Part shown: positions 36,257 through 48,805 of the stretch, piece by piece
Numbering within the stretch: position 1 is the first letter of the stretch
How the letters are laid out: each line of letters opens with the position of its first letter
Source: Deltaproteobacteria bacterium
Lineage (GTDB): Bacteria; Myxococcota_A; UBA796; GCA-2862545
DNA: 52,775 nt
Assembly (NCBI GenBank): GCA_016938035.1
Contig: JAFGVK010000001.1
Location: forward strand, 1 to 52,775
Direction of reading: 5' to 3'
Translations under genes and position numbers: made by a program
Notes under the pieces: model-generated
Database searches by the model: none
The model's input: only the letters and a program-made list of their open reading frames with translations
What the model was told of the DNA's origin: nothing

Positions 36257-37102
36257 GTGCGTCCCTTGATTCCCTTCTTCGATCACCCCCGCATCACCAT
36301 CCCGCTGCCCTTCGAGCTTCCTACGGGGTCCGACCACCTGACGATCTACGGCTTCGGCGTGATGGTGGCCCTCGGCTTCTTGGTGGCCTCGCGCTGGGGC
36401 ATCAAGCGCGCAGACAAGATTGGCCTGGACGGTGAGGTCATCAACCGGCTGGTGGGGTGGATGGTGCTCTCGACCTTCGTGGGCGGGCACCTGGGCTACG
36501 CGATCATGTACGACCCCGCGTCCTACTTCGCGAACCCCATCAAGTTCCTCCAGGTGTGGGAGGGGCTGTCGTCCTTCGGCGGGATCGTCACCTCGATCGT
36601 GGTGGCGGTGGTCTTCTTCAAGGTGCAGAAGCTGCCGCTCTGGCACTACCTCGACCTTTTGGCCAAGGTGTTCGTGCTGGGGTGGGGCTTCGGCCGCACC
36701 GGCTGCACCCTGGCCCACGATCACGCTGGGGCGGTCACCAATTTCTGGCTGGGGCGTCAGGGAATCTGCCTGAACGGCGACAAGTCGCTCGCCTGCCACG
36801 ACCTGGGCATGTACGAGATGATGTGGGCCTTCTCGGTCTTCGGGCTGTTTATGCTCCTCGACCGGAAGCAGCGCTTCTCCGGCTTCTATGCCGGGTTGCT
36901 CGGGATCCTCTACGGGCCCGTGCGCTTCTTCTTCGACTTCCTCCGCCCCGAGAGCACCGATCCACGCTACCTCGGCTTCACCGCGGGGCAGCACTGGTCG
37001 GTGGTGGTCTTTCTCCTCGGCGTGTACATCTTCTGGTCGCGGTCGCGGCTGAACGAGCCGGGCAAGTGGATCGCGCCAGGTTCGGACGCGCCCAAGGCCT
37101 GA
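36257..37102 (+). CDS. lgt: Prolipoprotein diacylglyceryl transferase
   Basis: The product is 281 aa from GTG 36257, preceded by AGGAGGA. Six to seven membrane helices are predicted. The signature region reads GWGFGRTGCTLAHDHAG, the delta-proteobacterial variant of the Lgt signature with its essential Arg; GLSSFGGI and FDFLRP are also in place. It adds the diacylglycerol to the lipobox Cys of prolipoproteins at the inner membrane. That fits the many lipoproteins in this window, including the next gene. Confidence 0.93.
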   Translation: MRPLIPFFDHPRITIPLPFELPTGSDHLTIYGFGVMVALGFLVASRWGIKRADKIGLDGEVINRLVGWMVLSTFVGGHLGYAIMYDPASYFANPIKFLQVWEGLSSFGGIVTSIVVAVVFFKVQKLPLWHYLDLLAKVFVLGWGFGRTGCTLAHDHAGAVTNFWLGRQGICLNGDKSLACHDLGMYEMMWAFSVFGLFMLLDRKQRFSGFYAGLLGILYGPVRFFFDFLRPESTDPRYLGFTAGQHWSVVVFLLGVYIFWSRSRLNEPGKWIAPGSDAPKA

Positions 37103-37140
37103 TCGGGGGATAGAGGGGGGGGCTCTCTCCGGAGGTCCCT

Positions 37141-41004
<3,864 letters not shown>

Positions 41005-41054
41005 GGGGGCACACCTCGGGCGTGTTATCCCTGGGGGCAAGCCCAGAGGTCTCG

Positions 41055-42266
41055 ATGGTCGCCCTGCTCCTCCTCCTCTCTCTCTCCGCCCACGCCGACG
41101 AGACCCAGGTCCGGCGGGTGGCCTCGTGGGTCCAGGCGGGCAAGGTGGACAAGGCCGCGGACTTCTGCGAGCGCCTCGCCGCCAAGGGGATCGAGGGGGA
41201 GCAGGAGCGCGAGGTGTGCGCCAGCGCCACCCTGGAGCGGCTGCTGAGCGACCCCGAGCCCAGGCTTCAGGACCTCGACCAGCACTGGGCGGAGTGGGCC
41301 AACACCGGGGCCGCCCGCCGCTCGCGGGAGATGGCGGCGGAGCGCCGCCTGCAGGGCGCGGTGCGCTCCCTCGACCACCTCGACGTGGAGGTGCTGAACA
41401 CCCTGGCGACCTCCTGGATGGACACCCCGGCCGGCGCGGGGGCGCTGGAGGTGATCTGGCGTCAGGCCCTGGACGCCGGCACATCCCAGGCGCTCCAGGC
41501 CTTCATTCAGCGCTACCCCGACGCCCCGCAGGTCCCCGTCGCCAGGACCGCGGTGCTCGACCGGGCCATGGCCGAGGCCAAGGCGGAGGGGACGGTGGAG
41601 GGGTGGGAGCGCTTCCTGGCGACCTACCCGGACCACCCACAGGTCCACATCGCCGCTGAGTGGATCGCCACCTTCCGCTTCCGCGAGGCTGAGGCGGCCG
41701 ACACGGTGGAGGGCTGGGAGCAATTCCTCGCCACCTACCCCCGCCACCGCAGGGCCGACGAGGCGCAGCGCGCGCTGGTGACCGCCCGCTTCCGCGAGGC
41801 GGAGACCCCGCAGGAGGTGCTGGCGCTGGTGGCCACCCACCCTGACTTCCCCCGCGCCGCGCTGCTGCGGAACCAGGCGCTGGTGGAGCTGATCGAGGTG
41901 CGGGTGATGAGCGGTGGGCAGGAGGTCCTGCTCGGCGACGCGGGCCCCGCCGCGCTGCAAGGGGAGGCGGAGGCGATCTCCGTGCGGTGGCCCGAGGGGG
42001 AGGTGCCGGTGTCGGTGAGCCTTGCGATCCAGGTAGGGGACCGCCTGCTCCAGGTGGTGGACGGGCTCAGCGCGGTACCCGGCTGGACCCGCAAGCAGGC
42101 GGTGCAGCGCGCGCAGGTGAGCTGGAACCCCGTCGCAGGGGTAGGCACCGACGGGCTCCCCGAGCAGCCCCTCTGCCAGCCCACCGAGGGGGAGTGGGTG
42201 CTGGTCCTGCGGGTCGGGGCCCAGGAGCGGGTGCTCCGGTTCGTGCCAGGGACTCTCTGCGGGTAG
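41055..42266 (+). CDS. Exported helical-repeat protein
   Basis: The product is 403 aa. ATG 41055 gives a signal peptide (VALLLLLSLSAHA, cut before DE). Residues about 140-290 contain repeated helical units with the motif TVEGWExFLATYPxHxx, resembling TPR/Sel1-like repeats. The last 100 residues form a predicted beta domain with a late Cys pair. I assign no function. It is followed after 59 bp by another exported protein gene in the same direction. Confidence 0.72.
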   Translation: MVALLLLLSLSAHADETQVRRVASWVQAGKVDKAADFCERLAAKGIEGEQEREVCASATLERLLSDPEPRLQDLDQHWAEWANTGAARRSREMAAERRLQGAVRSLDHLDVEVLNTLATSWMDTPAGAGALEVIWRQALDAGTSQALQAFIQRYPDAPQVPVARTAVLDRAMAEAKAEGTVEGWERFLATYPDHPQVHIAAEWIATFRFREAEAADTVEGWEQFLATYPRHRRADEAQRALVTARFREAETPQEVLALVATHPDFPRAALLRNQALVELIEVRVMSGGQEVLLGDAGPAALQGEAEAISVRWPEGEVPVSVSLAIQVGDRLLQVVDGLSAVPGWTRKQAVQRAQVSWNPVAGVGTDGLPEQPLCQPTEGEWVLVLRVGAQERVLRFVPGTLCG

Positions 42267-42325
42267 ACAGGGGTTGGGGCTCGCGCTGGTGCCAATACCG
42301 CCACCTGCCTCTGCTGAGGTCTCGC

Positions 42326-42892
42326 ATGTTGTTTGTCGCGTTGTTGTCCGTCGCTACCGCCGCCACCGTGGAGGGACCTGTGTTTCCCTCAGATTTGGGC
42401 CGCTCCTACACGCTCCAGAGCTTCTTGGAGACGAAGCAGGGCCAGCGCCCGCGCGATCGGGTCCCCGAGGGGCTCGACCGGATTATCCTGCAGGACGAGG
42501 CCTCGATCGTCTCGCTGGATGGGGACCGGGCGTGCTTCAAGGTGATCACCCGCACCGCCGCCGGCGAGGAGCTCTCGATGGGCCCCTGGTCCTTCCTGGT
42601 GGGGAGGCAGACCGTGGTGTGGCCCACGGCGCCTGAGGTCCAGGTCTTCGACTACGCCTACACCGGCGAGCGCACCAAGCTCGACCTGTCGATCTTCGGC
42701 GCTCAGGCCGGTGGCGCCCTGCGGATCACAGAGCCCGCAGATCGGGTGTTTCGCGTGGTGGAGCGCACCCAGGAGGTGTGCGGGGGGCCTGTGTTCGACA
42801 AGAAGGGCAGGGTGCTGCTCAGGGTGGAGCTGACCGGGGTCCACCGCTACGATGAGGACTACTCCGAGTCCTTCCGCTGGTTGGTCCAGTAG
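42326..42892 (+). CDS. Small exported protein of unknown function
   Basis: The product is 188 aa. ATG 42326 starts a short signal (FVALLSVATAA). The mature protein is mixed alpha/beta with Cys residues in DRACFKVI and QEVCGGPV. It probably ends on a beta strand (SFRWLVQ). No family is recognised. It probably shares an operon with the helical-repeat protein. Confidence 0.65.
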   Translation: MLFVALLSVATAATVEGPVFPSDLGRSYTLQSFLETKQGQRPRDRVPEGLDRIILQDEASIVSLDGDRACFKVITRTAAGEELSMGPWSFLVGRQTVVWPTAPEVQVFDYAYTGERTKLDLSIFGAQAGGALRITEPADRVFRVVERTQEVCGGPVFDKKGRVLLRVELTGVHRYDEDYSESFRWLVQ

Positions 42893-42962
42893 CGGGGTAC
42901 CGCAGGGAGGTTCGCCCGGAGGCGCGCTGTCCTGGGGCTGTCCCTTCCCCGTGGGCCGCGAT

Positions 42963-43251
42963 CTGACAGGAAATCCGGTCCGAGCGCACAACGTCGTGGA
43001 CCCACCCGCTTGTCGGAGGCTCGGCATGACCCACCGCCCGGAGCGGAGAGCGAGGGGCACGCCGATAACGTGGGTTTGTTCCTGTTAGCGCCCTGCCGCG
43101 ACGCTTCACGGGCGTGGCGGGCTGCATGGGGCTGCTGAGCCCGAGCCGATCGGTCACGATGATCACCACGTCGTCCATGCGCAGGATCTGCCGCCTGAAT
43201 CGACGTTTGTCGTGAGTAGGGCACGGAGGTACGGGCCGGAGGTCCTGTCTG
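42963..43251 (-). mobile_element. MITE-like R1 element, copy 4 (best-preserved ends)
   Basis: The two ends are CTGACAGGAAATCCGGTCCG (42963-42982) and CAGACAGGACCTCCGGCCCG (reverse complement of 43232-43251). They are inverted repeats with four mismatches in 20 bp. The interior, read on the minus strand, contains ATCATCGTGACCGATCGGCTC, TCAGCAGCCCCATGCAG and GTGGGTCATGCCGAGCCTCC, shared with copies 1 and 5. The length is 289 bp. It is non-coding and lies 70 bp after a stop codon. Confidence 0.8.
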
Positions 43252-43388
43252 AGTGGCACCGGTCCATCCGCCGGACCGTCTCACCGGGCGCGCTTCATCC
43301 TTCCATAGGGACCCCCCGATGAGGTGGCTCGTCGATTCTTCCAGCCTGAAAACGGGCGCCGAGTCGCCATGCCTGCCGGCGTGTGGCC

Positions 43389-43430
43389 GCTGTTTCCTTG
43401 GAAGGAAGCGCACTGTTGTGCGCGAACAGC
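43389..43430. other. Perfect three-way-junction palindrome
   Basis: Outer stem GCTGT (43389-43393) pairs with ACAGC (43426-43430). Inside are two stem-loops back to back: TTCCT-TGGA-AGGAA (43394-43407) and GCGCAC-TGTT-GTGCGC (43408-43423), both with tetraloops. Only two bases (43424-43425) are unpaired outside loops. It lies in the non-coding gap between the R1 element and the end of the AmmeMemoRadiSam operon. It could be a cruciform, an RNA processing site or a protein-binding site. Confidence 0.5.
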
Positions 43431-43464
43431 GTAGGAACAAGGACGCGCGTCGAGAAGCCAGCGG

Positions 43465-43494
43465 CTCGGGGCAGCGGGCGTCCCGCTGCCCGAG
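43465..43494 (-). terminator. Strong hairpin after the AmmeMemoRadiSam operon
   Basis: A 13-bp stem with one bulged G, CTCG[G]GGCAGCGGG and CCCGCTGCCCGAG, closes on loop CGT. It lies about 58 bp after the last stop codon of the minus-strand operon. No T tract follows, so termination may need Rho. Confidence 0.5.
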
Positions 43495-43551
43495 GTGGCG
43501 GGCAGCGCGCGGCGAGGGCGGCGCCAGCGAGGTCCCCCCCCTCTCCCCAGC

Positions 43552-46500
43552 TCAGCGCGCCTCCCAGAACTCCGCCTCGTGGTCCGAGAGGCCCCCCTCG
43601 CGGATCTGGCGCTCCACCGCCTCTGTGTCCGCGGGGCGAGCGCCCCCGTCCGGGTCCCGCGGGGCGGAGGCGCTCATGGCGGCCAGCACCGCGGCCATCG
43701 CGATCCACGCCGCCCAGGCGGGGCCCCTGCGGGAGGGCCTCGGCGCCTCCGCGCAGGCGTCGCAGCCCAGGCAGGGGGGCGCGCCGCGGCGGAGCTGGTA
43801 GGGGCAGGGCTGCGGCGGGGGCGCGGCGGCGAGGCGGGGCACCAGGTCCAGCAGGGCGCCGGTGGGGCACAGGTAGCGGCACCACAGGCGGGGGACCAGC
43901 AGGGAGCTGAGCAGGGCGAGCGCCGCGGCGGCCAGGCCCCAGGTCGGCGCGCGCCAGGCCAGGGCCCAGGCGAGGGGATCGGCGCTGAGCCAGGAGGCGT
44001 GGCCGCTCAGGCCGTAGCCCGTGAGCAACAGGCCCAGCACCAGGAGGCGCGCGCGTCGCGCGCTTCGGTCTGCGCCCGGAGACAGGCGCAGCCCCGCGCC
44101 CACCCTGCCCAACAGCTCTGAGGCCGCTCCCATCGGGCAGAGCGCACCGCACCACAGCCCAGCGGCGCTCAGCAGCAGGGCGATCAACACCAGCCAGGCG
44201 CCCTCGGACCAGGGCGACCCCACCCCGTCGAGGGGGCCGGCCAGGTGGACCAGCGACAGGAGCGGGATCAGGCCCAGGGGGGCGAGCAGGGCCACCGCCC
44301 CCCACCACCAGCGCCTCGCGGCGGGCCCGAGCCGGGGGAAGACCAGCGCGGTGCCGGCAGCCAGCAGCGCCCACCACAGGGCCCGCCCCGGGAGCGCGGG
44401 GGGCCTGGGCGGCTCCTCGGGGGTGGTGAGCCCCAGGGGGCCCGAGGCCAGGGCGCCGCCGGTCTGCCGCGCCGCCAGGAGCAGCGCCCTGGAGGTGACG
44501 GTGGCGCCGCTCAGCCCGTCCACCTGCCCCCCGTCCTGGCGCAGGCGCAGCTCGGGCAGGGAGCGCCCCTCCAGCCCGTCTAGCCACCGCTCCAGCCCGC
44601 CCAGGTAGGACGGGGTCTCGCGCGAGGCGCGCAGGCGCAGCCGCGCCAGGCGTCCGCCCCGGTCCACCGCGACTAGCGCGTTGAGGGCGCCCCCATAGCC
44701 CCGCACCTCACCCACCGCGGCGCTGCTGGCCAGGGCCACGAGCGCCGCGCCCTGCGGGTCCCGGCCCAGGTAGTGGAGGAAGGGGGCGGAGGCCTCGGAC
44801 CAGCTGGTCACCCCCGGGAGGGTGGGGCGCTCCAGCGGGCTCAGGGCGAGCCGCGGGGCGTCCATCCTGCCCCGGACCAGCCCGCCCAGCAGCAGGGCGG
44901 TGAGGGTGATCCCCAGCACCCACTGGCCCCCGCCGCGCGCCTCGCCCGGCCACCGCGCCCTGAGCGCCCGCAGCCCCACCAGCGCGGCGCCGCCGGCCAG
45001 CGCGGCGCCCAGGGCCAGCAGCACCTCGGCCCGGCCCTGGAGGGGCAGCAGCACCGCCCCCAGGCCCAGGGCGCCCAGCGCCCCTCCGAGGTGATCGGCG
45101 CTCAGCAGCCTGGGCCCAGGGCGCAGCTCCGGGCGCGCCACCGCGCTCATCGCGGGGAAGGCGGCGCCGCCCAGGCTGCCCACCAGCAGCGCCAGCCCCA
45201 CCAGGGGGGGCAGGGCGCCGGCCCCAAAGGGGAGCGCCTCCAGGGCCGGCCCCAGCAGGGCGGTGAGGGCGAGCAGGGCCAGCAGCAGGGCCAGGGCGCT
45301 CCGGGGGAGCCTGCCCGCCGCCCGCGCTGGCGCTGGGTCGAGCCGCGCCACCAGGGCGCTCCCCGCGGCGGTGCCCAGGGCCATGCCCCCCAACAGCAGC
45401 CCGTGGAACAGCCCCACCCCGGCGTAGAGCACCCCCACCCTGGTCTGGAGGGCGAACAGGAGCACCACCCCCACCGCCAGGGTCCACAGCCCCACCAGCC
45501 CCGCGAGCAGCGCGGAGAGGCCGCGCCCGTCGGGGTCGCGGCCCGGCGCCCGCAACCTCCCCAGCGCGGCCAGGGCGAGCCCCACCCCCAGGGGCACCCC
45601 CCACAGGGCGCCCCCCGCAGCCTCCAGCCACCCGCCCAGGTCACCGTCGCCGCCCGCGAGGCGCTGGTGGACGCGCAGGTACAGCCCCAGGGCGAGGGGC
45701 CGCGCGTCGGTGCTGGGGGCGCTGTCGGCGGCCTCCCAGCGCTCGCGGAGGAAGGCCGCGCGCGCCGGGTCCGCCAGGGTGCCCAGGGCCTCCGGGCGCA
45801 CCCCCGCCGCCAGGGGGCGGTAGCGGGCGATCAGCGCCTCGGGGTCCTGGGGCAGCACCGCCCGCGAGGCGCAGAGCCTGGCGGGGTCCCCTGGGAGCAC
45901 CGCCACCGAGGGGTAGACCGACTCCAGCGTGGCGAGCGCGGCGGCACCATAGGCGCTCAGCTCGGTGCCGAGGAAATTCTCACCGGCGCGCACCTCCTCG
46001 CACACCACCCCCGCCGGGCTCAGGTGGGCGGCCAGGGCCCGGTGGAATTCCACCGTGTGCAGGCGGCTGGCCCTGGCGGTGTCCGGGTCGCCCCCCGCTA
46101 GCAGCACCAGGTCCCAGCGAGGCCCCTCCCACCGGATCAGTAGCGCTCTGGGGTCCTGGCAGTAGACCGCGGCGCGTCCCCTCGCCGCGACCGCCTCGGG
46201 GGACAGCCAGCGCGCCTCCAGGGCCCAGCCCGCGGGGTCCTCGACCACCCGGTCCAGGGACGCCACCGCCCGGTGGGCCAGGAGGGCCTCCGCGAGGGGG
46301 TCCGCGTCCTCGCCGATCACCAGCGCCCTGCCGCCGCCGCTCTCGGCCACCCCCAGCGCGGCGAACAGCGGCGCCTCCTCCTCCTCCGGCCAGGTGCCGC
46401 TCACCGCCCCGTCCCGCAGGGCCAGCACCTCGCCCGCCCGCCGACCCAGGGTCAGGCGCCCGCCGGCCGTCTCCAGGGTGGCGAGGTGCTCCGCGTCGGG

Positions 46501-47097
46501 CAGCAGCCGCGAGAGCTGCCTCGCCGCCACCCACCCCTCCAGGCGCGGCCCCGCGATAAGCAGGGCGACACCGAGCGCGGCGCTGCTCCACCGCCCCGCC
46601 CGGCCCGCGCAGGCCCACCCCAGCAGCGCCCCGCTCAGGCCCACCAGGCCCAGGGGTGAGCGCCCCGCCGCCAGCGCCCCGGTGAGGACCACCGCCCCCA
46701 GCAGGGCGCCCACGGCGTCCCAGCCGTACACCCGCGCGGTCTGCGCCTCCCCCTCTCCCGCGAGGTGGGCGAGCAGCGCCCCCGACAGGAGGGCTGGCGG
46801 CGCGCTCAGCGCCACCAGCCACACCGCCAGCGGGAGCAGCGGCAGGGCCACCGCCTCCGGAACCCCCGCGAGCAGGCGCAGGTGGGCGATCCCCAGGTAG
46901 CTCGCCAGGGTGAGGGGCACCCACAGCTCCGCCCGTCCCCCGCGCGCGAGCCGCGCCCCCACCCCTACCCAGAGCAGCCACGCGGCGAGGAACACCCCCA
47001 CCACCAGCTCCTGCCCCCGCCCGGCCACCAGCGCCTCGCGCAGCAGGGCGGTCTGCGCGATCAGCGCGGCGGCCCCCAGGGCGAGCGGTCTGCGCAC
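43552..47097 (-). CDS. Spermidine-synthase-like / FMN-binding / NosR-like 4Fe-4S membrane fusion
   Basis: The product is 1181 aa from GTG 47097. Module 1 (about 1-490): membrane helices then a soluble polyamine-synthase-like Rossmann region (RALVIGEDADPLAEALL, RWDLVLLAGGDP, FHRALAAHLSPAGVV). The usual acidic catalytic motifs are weak, so activity is uncertain. Module 2 (about 500-740): more helices. Module 3 (about 770-880): an FMN-binding domain with GYGGALNALVAVD, ETPSYLG and the covalent-FMN motif DGLSGATVTS (Thr868 the likely acceptor). Module 4 (about 890-1150): NosR/NapH-like helices with CGALCPMG (Cys983, Cys987), CRYLCPTG (Cys1073, Cys1077) and a Cys cluster at 1098, 1109, 1112 and 1115. 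It probably moves electrons across the membrane for the operon's other enzymes. Confidence 0.85.
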   Translation of the reverse strand: MRRPLALGAAALIAQTALLREALVAGRGQELVVGVFLAAWLLWVGVGARLARGGRAELWVPLTLASYLGIAHLRLLAGVPEAVALPLLPLAVWLVALSAPPALLSGALLAHLAGEGEAQTARVYGWDAVGALLGAVVLTGALAAGRSPLGLVGLSGALLGWACAGRAGRWSSAALGVALLIAGPRLEGWVAARQLSRLLPDAEHLATLETAGGRLTLGRRAGEVLALRDGAVSGTWPEEEEAPLFAALGVAESGGGRALVIGEDADPLAEALLAHRAVASLDRVVEDPAGWALEARWLSPEAVAARGRAAVYCQDPRALLIRWEGPRWDLVLLAGGDPDTARASRLHTVEFHRALAAHLSPAGVVCEEVRAGENFLGTELSAYGAAALATLESVYPSVAVLPGDPARLCASRAVLPQDPEALIARYRPLAAGVRPEALGTLADPARAAFLRERWEAADSAPSTDARPLALGLYLRVHQRLAGGDGDLGGWLEAAGGALWGVPLGVGLALAALGRLRAPGRDPDGRGLSALLAGLVGLWTLAVGVVLLFALQTRVGVLYAGVGLFHGLLLGGMALGTAAGSALVARLDPAPARAAGRLPRSALALLLALLALTALLGPALEALPFGAGALPPLVGLALLVGSLGGAAFPAMSAVARPELRPGPRLLSADHLGGALGALGLGAVLLPLQGRAEVLLALGAALAGGAALVGLRALRARWPGEARGGGQWVLGITLTALLLGGLVRGRMDAPRLALSPLERPTLPGVTSWSEASAPFLHYLGRDPQGAALVALASSAAVGEVRGYGGALNALVAVDRGGRLARLRLRASRETPSYLGGLERWLDGLEGRSLPELRLRQDGGQVDGLSGATVTSRALLLAARQTGGALASGPLGLTTPEEPPRPPALPGRALWWALLAAGTALVFPRLGPAARRWWWGAVALLAPLGLIPLLSLVHLAGPLDGVGSPWSEGAWLVLIALLLSAAGLWCGALCPMGAASELLGRVGAGLRLSPGADRSARRARLLVLGLLLTGYGLSGHASWLSADPLAWALAWRAPTWGLAAAALALLSSLLVPRLWCRYLCPTGALLDLVPRLAAAPPPQPCPYQLRRGAPPCLGCDACAEAPRPSRRGPAWAAWIAMAAVLAAMSASAPRDPDGGARPADTEAVERQIREGGLSDHEAEFWEAR

Positions 47098-47103
47098 CGG
47101 CTC

Positions 47104-48654
47104 TCAGTGCCCCGCGGGGAGGATCACCTGCGCCTCGTACACGTCGATCTCCACCTGGGAGCGCGGCGCGATCCCCGCCTTGCGCCGGAGCCGCGAGAGG
47201 GTGGTGGCGCGGTCCCAGCCCTGCTCCGGCGCCACCTGTGGCAGGAAGGTCGCCCTGCGCCGCCCCTCCCGCACAACGATCCCGTGCCGCCCCAGGATCA
47301 CCGCCTCTGGCCCCGCGACGGTCCACGAGGGCCCCAGCAGGGTGATGTCCAGGTCCAGCCCCTCGATCTCCTCGGCGCGGACGGGTTGGAAGCGGGCGTC
47401 GTGCACCGCCGCGTCCACCGCCCTCGCCCGCACCGCCTCCCACACGGGCCTGCGGGGCTCGATCTCGCCGATGCACCCGCGCAGCGCCCCGCGATCGGTG
47501 AGGGTGACGAAGGCGCCGAGCACCCGCCGGGCCTCCTCCGGCACCTCGGCGGGCGCCACCGGCAGCTCGGTCTGGTGGGCGTACCACCAGGCCTGCGACC
47601 TGTGGGCGAGGTCCAGCAGCCAGGCGCCGGTCTCGGGCGAGACGAAGCGGGCGCCCCCCGACGAGGGCCCCAGCCCGCTCCACCCGGTGCCCCGCGCCGC
47701 GCCGGCCAGGTAGGAGACCGAATTGGCCCAGTCGCCGGTCATCGCCCCCGAGGTGGTGTACCGGAGCCGGGAGACCCGCGCCCCCGCCGGCAGCAGCGCC
47801 GCGAGCACCTTCAGGGCGTTGCGCCCGCACACTGTGGCCCCGGTCCGCGTCACCACCTCGTGCAGGCCCTCGGGGTCCCTCGCGACCACTTGCTCCCAGA
47901 CCTGGTGGTCGAGCGCGTCCAGCGCCTGGGGCAGGGCCGCGTCGGCGGGGAAGGGGGTGTAGCCGAAGCGCTCTCCGTAGTGGGTGAAGTCTGTGGAGAC
48001 CACCACCAGGTCGTCGGGGCCCAGCAGGGGGCGGAGGACGTCGGCCACCCTGCGCGCGCGGGCGGGGTCCAGGTTTCCCACCAGGATCGGCACCAGCTCG
48101 AAGGCGCCCAGCGCGCGCTGGAGTAGGGGCAGCTCGATCTCCAGGGAGTGCTCGCCACCGTCCCCCCTGCTCAGCAGCTTGAACTCCCCGCTCGCGATCA
48201 GGGCCTCCTGAGCGCGTAGATCGAGGGGAAGGTCCCCCAGCGGGGTGCGGAAGGCCCGCACCGGGTACAGACCGGCGCCGTCCAGCCGGACCCTGTGCGC
48301 CGGGGCGAGCACCCACACCCTCCGCACTGTGCAGCCCCGGACCTGGCGAAAGGCCTCGCCGGCTACCGCGCCGGAGTAGCGGTAGCCCGCGTGGGGCACC
48401 ACCAGGGCGAGGGGGCGCTCAGCGCAGTCCGGGGCGGGGCCCGCCAGGTATCGGTCGATCTCGGGGCCAAGCACCGTGGGGTCGGCGGAGTACCACGAGC
48501 CCGCTACTGCGGGGAGACGGACGGGATCGTCCTGGGGTGAGGGGCGCACGGGGGCCTCCTGTTCGGGGGGATCGAGGAGGGTCTCGCCCGGCGGCTCCTG
48601 AGCCGCCGGGGCGCAGGCCCACAGCAGGCAGGGCAGGAGCCACTCAGCCCGCAA
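47104..48654 (-). CDS. Memo-AMMECR1 fusion lipoprotein (AmmeMemoRadiSam proteins B and A)
   Basis: The product is 516 aa from TTG 48654, which has GAGG six bases upstream; an earlier TTG at 48678 would add 8 residues. The N-terminus EWLLPCLLWAC is a lipoprotein signal, so the fusion is probably outside the cytoplasm. Residues about 55-335 are a Memo domain: RLPAVAGSWYSAD, VVPHAGYRYSG, LAPAHRVRLDG, STDFTHYG and TVCGRNALKVL. The His, His and Cys lining the human MEMO1 site appear conserved. Residues about 340-510 are AMMECR1, with the hallmark LRGCIGEIEPRRP and FLPQVAPEQGW. It ends 6 nt before the membrane fusion gene. Confidence 0.92.
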   Translation of the reverse strand: MRAEWLLPCLLWACAPAAQEPPGETLLDPPEQEAPVRPSPQDDPVRLPAVAGSWYSADPTVLGPEIDRYLAGPAPDCAERPLALVVPHAGYRYSGAVAGEAFRQVRGCTVRRVWVLAPAHRVRLDGAGLYPVRAFRTPLGDLPLDLRAQEALIASGEFKLLSRGDGGEHSLEIELPLLQRALGAFELVPILVGNLDPARARRVADVLRPLLGPDDLVVVSTDFTHYGERFGYTPFPADAALPQALDALDHQVWEQVVARDPEGLHEVVTRTGATVCGRNALKVLAALLPAGARVSRLRYTTSGAMTGDWANSVSYLAGAARGTGWSGLGPSSGGARFVSPETGAWLLDLAHRSQAWWYAHQTELPVAPAEVPEEARRVLGAFVTLTDRGALRGCIGEIEPRRPVWEAVRARAVDAAVHDARFQPVRAEEIEGLDLDITLLGPSWTVAGPEAVILGRHGIVVREGRRRATFLPQVAPEQGWDRATTLSRLRRKAGIAPRSQVEIDVYEAQVILPAGH

Positions 48655-48805
48655 GGGTCGCCTCGCCGATCGCGTCAACGTCCAGCGGGATGATCCTCAG
48701 GCGGGGGCCGGGGCGCTCCCCGAGGGGGAGCAGCGGCAGGGCCAGCAGCAGCAGCAGGAAGTCCCGCCGGCGCAGGGGCAGGGGACCGGCGGGTCCCGCG
48801 CTCAA
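48644..48805 (-). CDS. 53-aa mini-protein with Tat-like signal
   Basis: TTG 48805 overlaps the radical SAM stop codon (TTGA), and the stop at 48646-48644 lies just inside the next gene, so the frame is coupled on both sides. The N-terminus PLRRRDFLLLLLALPLLPLG fits a Tat signal (RRxFL) with a long Leu core. The remaining ~24 residues read ERPGPRLRIIPLDVDAIGEA and end TLAG. There is no Cys. It could be an exported peptide, a substrate of the radical SAM enzyme, or a remnant of a longer protein. It needs confirmation of expression. Confidence 0.5.
   Translation of the reverse strand: MSAGPAGPLPLRRRDFLLLLLALPLLPLGERPGPRLRIIPLDVDAIGEATLAG

Noticed and set aside
43253-43801. Open frame of 182 codons across the operon end
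   Set aside because: It covers the hairpin region and the 3' end of the fusion gene antisense; its composition is Ser/Arg/Ala-rich and shadow-like.
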